64,000 bases of DNA from Saxidomus purpurata (lineage: Eukaryota; Mollusca; Bivalvia; Venerida; Veneridae), in the NCBI GenBank assembly GCA_022818135.1, contig JAFMSR010000002.1, positions 59,387,740-59,451,739 of the forward strand, given 5' to 3'. The translations under genes were made by a program, and so were the position numbers. Below are positions 57,820-64,000 of this stretch, piece by piece. A model generated the notes under the pieces. The model saw only the letters and a program-made list of their open reading frames with translations. It had not been told where the DNA came from and did no database searches. Within the stretch, counting starts at the first letter, position 1. Each line of letters begins with the position of its first letter.

Positions 57820-58900
57820 CTGAAATTACAAAACGATAGAGCTTTAACCAGAAGAAACAACTCACTTTTTGACGCTACAATACAAATGTTCCTTTGTTTT
57901 TGCATTTGGTTTTCAGTAAACCTATAATAAGTTTAAAGTTATACTACTGTTAATTATAGGAATAACTGTTTTGTAATTTTGATATTTGCAACTGTATATA
58001 CGGTTTTTAAATGGTCGCAAATATTTTTAACGGCGACGGCGTTAGCCGGAGCTGTATGCGACCATTAAAACCGTATATACGGTCGTAAATATCAAAATCA
58101 CTAAATAGTTATCCCTTTTCTAACGCACAATGTGTCTAAATGCGATAATTAAAACGCCGTTTGAATTTTGCGACTATATTAACGTTATTTTATAGTCGCA
58201 AATTTAAACGACGTTACCAATCAGAAACGACGTTTCATCGGTACTGCGTTAGAAACCATATTATAAGCTGATCAAGACAAAAACGTAAAATACAAGCAGT
58301 GCGTGGAAAACGTTTATAAATATGTTATATTGAATCAGTTCTTTTACAGACAGACGGAAGTGGGAATATACCGAAAATATTGGGACGAATTCCAACTTTT
58401 GTATAGAATAGTCAAAAACGTTTTTCACGGTTTTACACATTTTATAGGAATAAAACTCTTATTAAAATAATATATATTGGTAGCAAGTTAGGTAATATTC
58501 TGGTTGCAAGTTAAAGTAATATTCTGGTTGTATGTTAGGTAATATTCTTTTCTAAGGAGTAAAACAATTGATGTTTTTCTTAAAATTTTATGGTTATGTT
58601 GAACAGTATCGATACATGTAAAAACAAACAAAAAAGATCCAACGAACTATTGCAAACCATACCTTCTAAGAGTTCGAGTTCCGCTGTTTTGTTGTCCAGT
58701 ACTTGTGTTACTTTCTCCAAAGCTGTTACGACATTTGTTTGCGTTTGTTTGATCTCTTTCTGCATCTGTTCAACTTTTATCTCCATCCTGATCATTTTAT
58801 CCAACAGTTTAGCATCGTAGGCAAAGCTGTCTGATTCCACCGCAACGGAAACTTCTGCAAGCAAAGTTAAAGTAACCATGGAAACAATAGAAAAAGCCAT
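57407..58900 (-). CDS. Secreted C1q domain-containing protein (two exons)
   Basis: Coding segments, minus strand: 58900-58663 and 57819-57407, joined in phase 1, giving 216 residues. Residues 1-20 (MAFSIVSMVTLTLLAEVSVA) are a signal peptide. Residues about 29-79 form a heptad-patterned coiled coil (LLDKMIRMEIKVEQMQKEI and onward), a usual trimerisation stalk. Residues 80-216 are one globular C1q domain with its landmarks: VDKPVVAFSAYSP at the start, then FTAPVTGLYFFTAHV, the central GYDNVIGVF, and FSGFLL at the end. There is no collagen region, so it belongs to the soluble C1q-domain class that is hugely expanded in bivalves and acts in pathogen recognition and agglutination. Both splice borders are canonical (GAAG|GTATGG; TAATTTCAG|ACAGAG). 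Which ligand it binds cannot be read from sequence. Confidence 0.93.
57959..58115. repeat. Palindromic MITE-like element in the C1q intron
   Basis: The left arm GGAATAACTGTTTTGTAATT, continuing TTGATATTTGCAACTGTATA and TACGGTTTTTAAATGGTCGC, pairs with the right arm GCGACCATTAAAACCGTATA, continuing TACGGTCGTAAATATCAAAA and TCACTAAATAGTTATCCC. Arms are about 60 bp with a GC-rich loop (CGGCGACGGCGTTAGCCGGA). Confidence 0.88.
58117..58255. repeat. Second inverted-repeat element abutting the first
   Basis: Outer ends TTTCTAACGC and GCGTTAGAAA are exact inverses. Inner arms AACGCCGTTTGAATTTTGCG and CGCAAATTTAAACGACGTT, with ACTATA/TATAGT next to the loop, also pair. The two palindromes touch, suggesting one composite element or nested insertion. 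Confidence 0.82.
58478..58547 (+). repeat. Three tandem 23-24 bp units
   Basis: TGGTAGCAAGTTAGGTAATA..., TGGTTGCAAGTTAAAGTAAT... and TGGTTGTATGTTAGGTAATA..., each ending ATTC. Confidence 0.88.
58663..58900 (-). CDS. C1q gene exon 1 (signal peptide and coiled coil)
   Basis: ATG at 58900-58898, 79 codons plus one base, donor GTATGG at 58662. Hydrophobic core IVSMVTLTLLAEV followed by small residues supports signal cleavage near residue 20. The open frame runs 27 codons past the donor into the intron, which is why a 106-residue frame appears. Confidence 0.92.
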
Positions 58901-59000
58901 TTTTAAAATCCCGACACTTTTTAAAAAACACTGTCAGGTTCGTGCACAAATTACAAATGAAAATGAATGCTTTGTTTACCTCACATATTTCTAAAACTCG

Positions 59001-59008
59001 TATTTATA
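59001..59008 (-). promoter_or_regulatory. Putative TATA box of the C1q gene
   Basis: On the minus strand CTTATAAATACG lies about 100 bp upstream of the ATG at 58900. This would place a start site near 58970 and a 5' UTR of about 70 nt. It is the best TATA match in the immediate upstream region. Confidence 0.5.
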
Positions 59009-59009
59009 A

Positions 59010-60417
59010 GTGACCACTTCAATATTTTTCTAAATCCATTGCTTTCGAGTAGAAACACTTGTGCACTAGGGAAGAAGGAAACATCTTTCACAAAAAGGTT
59101 TTTCTAGAGATAAAAAGGCACCAATTGTATGTATGTACATTGTATGTGGCAGGGAAACAGGGAAGTCTGGGTTAAGGATTTATGTCTTCTCAAACTAAAT
59201 TATTGGAGTTACACTGGTGATATCTGATAGATTATTATTTCAAAATACTCTAATTTGAAAGTATGTTTTTTTTACATGACTTCAGACGGAAAGTCGGGCG
59301 AAATGACGGGCGGACAAGGCCAACACTATATCCTTTCGTAGTCGGTTGGGATTTGATGAACATACAATGTACTTATTAAGCTACCGGAATTGTAAACGTA
59401 TTGTAAATAGGGTGAAATCTTTATAGCTGAGGTAGACTTATACTTTATACATTTTATAACAGTTTATATTTAGTGCGTTTGAAACCTAAAACGAATACTA
59501 CAATGTTAAATTGATGGGTATCAGAAAAGGTATCGCGTAATGTTCAAAATCAGAAAATGAAATTAACATGACAACATTTACTATAATTACGACACAAAAA
59601 CGCCTTTGGATCTCGTCTGCCATCGCAAGTGACACAGAAATATTAGAAGTAGCAATTTGTCAATAAAGAGCGTGTGCACGGTCGCCTATAATGTGACTCA
59701 CATTCAAGTCTATCTTCATCATAGTAACTACATTGAATTCCTCTTCTACCACTCACAATTACGGGGCATTTTGGCTTAAGTGTTTTCTAATACGGTCCAT
59801 ACAGCCTGATGGATGTCCCTGCTACGCTAGTAGAAGCCGTAATTCCCCTTATTAGATTATATTGTTATCCAGATATTATCTAAATTAAATTACAACAAAT
59901 TTGTCTTTAAAAATGTCAGCTTATAATCTGATTTCCTCGGTAACATAACGCAGAACCCGCAAATTTTATATAGAATTAGAATAAGAAGTCGATAAACTTT
60001 AATGCGATCGATTGACGGAATATCAATGAGAAAAGGGCACTACGCTATGGAAATATTGTAGAGATTTGATCCTTCTTTTGTCACAATATTTATGTGTTTT
60101 CATTCAATGTAATAATAGTGTATTGTAACAAGGGAATCAACTCGAAACTAGATTACACAGTTCTATTATTCTCCTAAGCTTTGAGAATTTTGTCATTAGC
60201 GCATCTTGACAGAAGTATTACGAAGTTAGCGTTCTTCGCTAACACAGATACTGTAATCCGTCCTTTTTTTAGTTGTTGAAACGATTTCCTTAAAGTCTTT
60301 ATCTCAGATAACGTAATGATATCTGTTAAAAGAGGAAACTGCTTAAAAATTAGAGCCTAAAGTTTCATACTCTGAACCATGCTTATGTTAATCAGACATG
60401 TTTGTTTAGTTTATACG
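59010..60417. other. Intergenic; repeat fragment near 59280-59350
   Basis: No gene recognised. GACGGGCGGACAAGGCCAAC, continuing ACTATATCC, resembles the end of a common interspersed repeat of bivalve DNA. The rest is AT-rich unique sequence. Confidence 0.35.
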
Positions 60418-60660
60418 AATTCATTTCAGTCCGATTGTACTTGTTTTGAAATGCTCTCCAAACACTCCTTCCAAATGTTTTTCACGGCAGTAAGTTTTTC
60501 ATCGGTGTTATAACTATTCGCAGTTTGGTGGACTGAGGCGCGTGTGGCAAAAGTGTCTTTGCCCAAGACACATCTCGTGTTTCGGGTAGGATTTATGTTT
60601 GTACCAGGAGAATACTGCACCGGTGACGAACGCCCTAACCACCGAGCTAGCGAGGCTCAT
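60418..60660 (-). mobile_element. tRNA-derived SINE, copy 2
   Basis: On the minus strand: GCTAGCTCGGTGGTTAGGGC (box A region), then GAGATGTGTCTTGGGCAAAG, CCTCAGTCCACCAAACTGCG, GATGAAAAACTTACTGCCGT, and the tail ACAATCGGACTGAAATGAAT. It matches copy 1 (7432-7689) over its whole length, including the 3' end. Here box A is better preserved and box B is more damaged. Confidence 0.87.
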
Positions 60661-60879
60661 GATGTTTATTTTAGCACTTAGTGTAATGATAGACACTGTT
60701 GGAAACAAAGTTGAAAAACCCCAGCATGCATGCCGTGTATATTAGTAGAGGATAAATTAGACACGAAACAGGCAGTTTTAAAAGTTATAGACACGTATAA
60801 TGATGAATCCACAGCTTGCAAAAATATCGATTTTATATAAAACGGATGAGGATATGTTTTGTGTTTAACTGAATTAATT

Positions 60880-61740
60880 CTATTTAGTTTCAGATCCGAG
60901 ACAAAAGATGCACCATTCTATCTTTAATTATCTCGGATACATTTCCTTTTCAAGTAAAAACTCCGAGACCCAGAGCCATGTAATTGGTAGAGGGCACGTC
61001 ATACACTTCCGTGAATCATTTCATATCTCATCTTCTGCGGATAATTTACAAACCCAAACATAATCATATTAAGAGCTATAACTGAAACTACTTTTTCCCT
61101 CTTCATATTTTCCATAGATGCTATCGGCGTGGATCTAATTTCTACCAAAGCACCTGTATTCGAGATCTTGTAAATTGATACATCCAGTTCCGCTCACTAC
61201 AAAAGAAGGCACGGGCATAAATGATAGCAAATTTCCATGCTATTTCACACCTGACAAAAAACCACTTCGGTCTAAATTAATTTGAATGTTTTACAGAGAT
61301 TTGCGAAGGAAATGAGATTAAAATAGAACAAGGTCCGCAAATCATAAGGGACTACATTTTGATTCAATTCCAACTCAATCAATTAAGAGTGGAGATGATT
61401 TAATGGTTTTTTAGCCCGGCAAAGAATAGCAAGATATTTCTACTGTTTACTTTTGTAATTTTGATATTATCAGGTAATAATTGAATTCGGATCCACGGAT
61501 AATTATTTGATACAGAACGATTTCACTTAATCTAATAGTGCATCTCAAATATTGTAAAATTATAAAAGCGGCGTTATTAATATGCTCTCCACCGTATTAC
61601 GTGAAATCCCTTTGGTGACTCTAATTGACTTAAAATATGGAATGCTTCCGTTTTCCTTTATCAGTGAAGCAATGAAACAGATAAAAAACTACTCGTTTCA
61701 GCTTATGGGAATGAGATTTGTTCTAGCTGTTTTTTTCTGA
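60880..61740. promoter_or_regulatory. Candidate conserved noncoding block upstream of nothing annotated
   Basis: Repeat-free DNA with developmental-enhancer-like texture: GTGAATCATTTCATATCTCA, CATAATCATATTAAGAGCTA, GTCTAAATTAATTTGAATGT, GGTAATAATTGAATTCGGAT. It could serve Drgx or a gene beyond the window. Purely an inference from composition. Confidence 0.25.
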
Positions 61741-62799
61741 ATAGATAGATGAAGAAATCAAATACGATACTTGTTCCTTGGAATTATTGTTACAAATTAC
61801 AGGGTTGTTTTAATTCTATTGAGTATTATGAAACAAAGGACATTACTTCATCTTTTGTTTACGGTTCAAATCGCACATCATACTCAGATCTGACAAAGGC
61901 ACTCATCCGACAACGATGGGAAATCCACCAGGCGCAATATTAGACTTGTCCATCTTTTAGTTCGGACAGGACCATTATTTCTTCAGAGGGGTATCCAAGA
62001 AGTCGAAAATATACTGACTACAGTGAACAGTGCAGATCATGATCAGACGGTAGATATGCGGGTTGATCAATATTGGATCAGTCTGCAAAAGCAGAATCGT
62101 TCCTTGTCAGCAGGGTAAGAATTAGGAGCATAGGACCAATATTGAATAGCACACGAAGATATGTGCAGTGGCCATGGAGGTGGTGTTTCCATACAGAGGA
62201 AATGGGTTCGAGCCGGTGCGACTGGCTTTTCCCTGGAAGGTTGGATATACTTCCAGTTTTCTGCTCAATGCAGCTATAATCAAAACGCATTAACCCAGTA
62301 TGGTCTGATGTGAGTATTTTACAGGATCTATGAGGATCCAGCCTGAGAAGTTGTTTGTTTCCATGGCTGTGGTCAATCTAGTTTGGCTACCAACGAGATA
62401 ATTATCATAATCTTATTCAATGCCTCAGTTGCAGCGAACTATCTCCAAGATTTTAACAGGAAAGAAAATGTAACTCAGTGTAACTCAGTGTAACTCAGTG
62501 ATGTATGTGTTAAAGTCAGAGTTATTAATCTAGACTGTGAACAGTCTATCACCGGGGCAAAGCACCAATCAAGAAATTCTGCCGTTTTCTGACGTCTTAA
62601 ATAATTATTGTAATTTAAAACACATGACAAAATATTATAAGACTAATAAATTACACTTGCAAAGCTTATAAGAGATGCCAGATGAAAGCGTGCTCGACTA
62701 CTCAAATATTCGATAGTACATTTAAAACGTTTCTATCAATAATGCTTTTAAATGTTTAAATTAATGTCATATAACTCTATAGTCATTATCAAGTCGGAT
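61741..62799. other. Intergenic; small tandem at 62473-62502, SINE-like scrap near 62150-62280
   Basis: The 10-bp unit TGTAACTCAG is repeated three times at about 62469-62500. Near 62200 the phrase GGGTTCGAGCCGGTGCGAC looks like a box B and could be a degraded tRNA-derived element. The 64-codon frame at 61749-61943 is unassigned. Confidence 0.35.
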
Positions 62800-63285
62800 A
62801 TACATACATGAATGCTTTCTTGTAGTTTCAAATGAGTTCAATAGGTGATTACTGGGATAACTGAAGCCATATTGTCTAAGTTAAAAAAGTCTAACAGAGT
62901 CAAAATTTGAATTAAATTCAGTCACGAGTTATATAACTTGACTGTGTGATACCCAAGAAGAGATATATTAAGTTTAAAATCAATACCATAACTGGATAAT
63001 GAGATATGTGCATGAAATTAACTTGCATGTAAAACTTTAACCAACATGTCTGGGTTACACAAGGGCCATAATATTAATTTAATTTAGTAAAGAGTTATCT
63101 CATTTAACTCCCTGATACCCCTGAAGACTTATCAGTATTGTAGGCGGTTATTGAAATATGTGCATGATAGTAACTTACACACAAACTTTAACCAATTTAC
63201 AATCTGCATGCAAAACTGTAACCAAATGTGCAACGCCGACGCCGACGCCAGCTCTCTCTATTCTCCGACTTAACGAGCTAAAATG
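62800..63285 (+). repeat. Internally repetitive interspersed element, copy B
   Basis: Same unit vocabulary as 55855-56340: AAATTCAGTCACGAGTTATA, GATATGTGCATGAAATTAAC, TTGCATGTAAAACTTTAACC, ACAAGGGCCATAATATTAAT, AAATATGTGCATGATAGTAA. It ends with CAACGCCGACGCCGACGCCA and CTATTCTCC...GAGCTAAAA, a 3' terminus that copy A lacks. Confidence 0.8.
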
Positions 63286-64000
63286 TGTCCCAGTTTCGCT
63301 TTTCAATTTCTCTAGCGGCCATATGTTCGCTGGTATAAGACCAGTTTATATGCTCAGTTGCCTAAGAAATTGTGCCCGTTTTTATTTTAAACATCTCTAT
63401 TTTGATCCAACATATCGGTCTCAAATTTCGAACACTACCTTTATACAACATTTGCTATCAAGTGAATGTGCTATTAATGCAAATGAAATTGAGCATAAAT
63501 TGCTCTAAATTTTGATACCAAACAGTTAAATATTTCTGTTAAAAGTTATACATAGAATTAACAAAAACCTAAGTGCACACTTTCTTTGCAACAGAGTAAA
63601 GAAAACCACGAGAGATACGTAAAAAAATATGAATGTCCCCCTCCCCTTCCAGAAGACAATCAAATTGAAATGAGTTCGTGTCCATGAAATCAAGTGGTCC
63701 AGTCACAGCAGTAAGACCTAGACTGTACAATTAATTTTCCCACAAAAATATCTATTTACTTTGACAGAAGTTGGACTTCTCAATTTGGAATGTGTTTGTA
63801 TTTTATAAATGAAAGACGCAGGTACGTGCCAACATCCGATTAGGCTAAAATTAGAGCTAAGTTCCATCCAGAAGTCTACGGCGATATGGCAGTCAAACGA
63901 CTGGTTAAAAACAACTGGTTCTAACGGATAATTAGTCACTAGAAACAACCGTAAAGACTCTGATGGAACATAAGGAAGAGATGAAACAAGAGTTGTCCGT
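63286..64000. other. Window end, no gene recognised
   Basis: Open frames at 63158-63508 and 63718-63948 have no recognised domain; the first starts inside a repeat. The final 14 bases, ACAAGAGTTGTCCGT, could be the edge of another interspersed repeat, but too little is visible to decide. Confidence 0.3.

Larger units (their letters stand above)
57820..58662 (-). other. C1q gene intron (843 bp)
   Basis: GT-AG intron carrying two palindromic elements (57959-58115 and 58117-58255) and three tandem units of 23-24 bp (58478-58547). Confidence 0.88.

Overview
This is AT-rich animal nuclear DNA: exons are small and far apart, introns have GT-AG borders, and much of the window is eroded interspersed repeat. 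Gene content and repeat types (hairpin-ended 'AGGGCCATCATGGCCCT' repeats, tRNA-derived SINEs, a soluble C1q-domain gene) point to a mollusc, most likely a bivalve. That assignment is an inference, not a database match. Open reading frames of 60-100 codons are common by chance here, and most mean nothing.

Layout. (1) 0-11 kb: the last coding exon of an EEF1AKMT4-like lysine methyltransferase (964-1257, +) lies between two copies of a hairpin-ended repeat. Minisatellites, a SINE (7432-7689), a TTAA-flanked MITE (9061-9866) and one possible terminal exon (10851-10915) follow. (2) 13157-15998: a DNA transposon with clear terminal inverted repeats, a TATA duplication and a broken RNase-H-like transposase gene on the minus strand. 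(3) 16.5-42.3 kb: the main gene, a Drgx/Prrxl1-type paired-like homeobox gene on the plus strand. It has a probable 5' noncoding exon ending at 17002 and six coding exons (18014-18098, 35024-35115, 35501-35602, 38646-39351, 39845-39927, 40549-40715). The homeodomain is split over three exons and an OAR motif lies in the last. All splice phases agree except inside exon 4, where the frame must change by one base. Introns 1 and 3 are long and mostly unique sequence, with stretches that look like cis-regulatory DNA. (4) 42.3-53 kb: an 8-bp-TSD MITE (42307-42934), a 440-bp foldback element (43738-44177), a decayed non-LTR retrotransposon (about 47440-48420, minus) and an exact 74-bp duplication. 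(5) 53-64 kb: a candidate regulatory block, a 91-A homopolymer, a complete two-exon secreted C1q-domain gene on the minus strand (57407-58900) with palindromic elements in its intron, a second SINE copy, a further candidate regulatory block and two related internally repetitive elements.

The three cellular genes are unrelated in function: a translation-factor methyltransferase, a sensory-neuron-type transcription factor and a secreted lectin-like recognition protein. I see no operon and no multi-gene system. The features most worth checking are the exon 4 frame break in Drgx, the RNase-H-like DNA transposon, the precisely bounded MITEs and foldbacks, and the possible noncoding regulatory blocks around Drgx.
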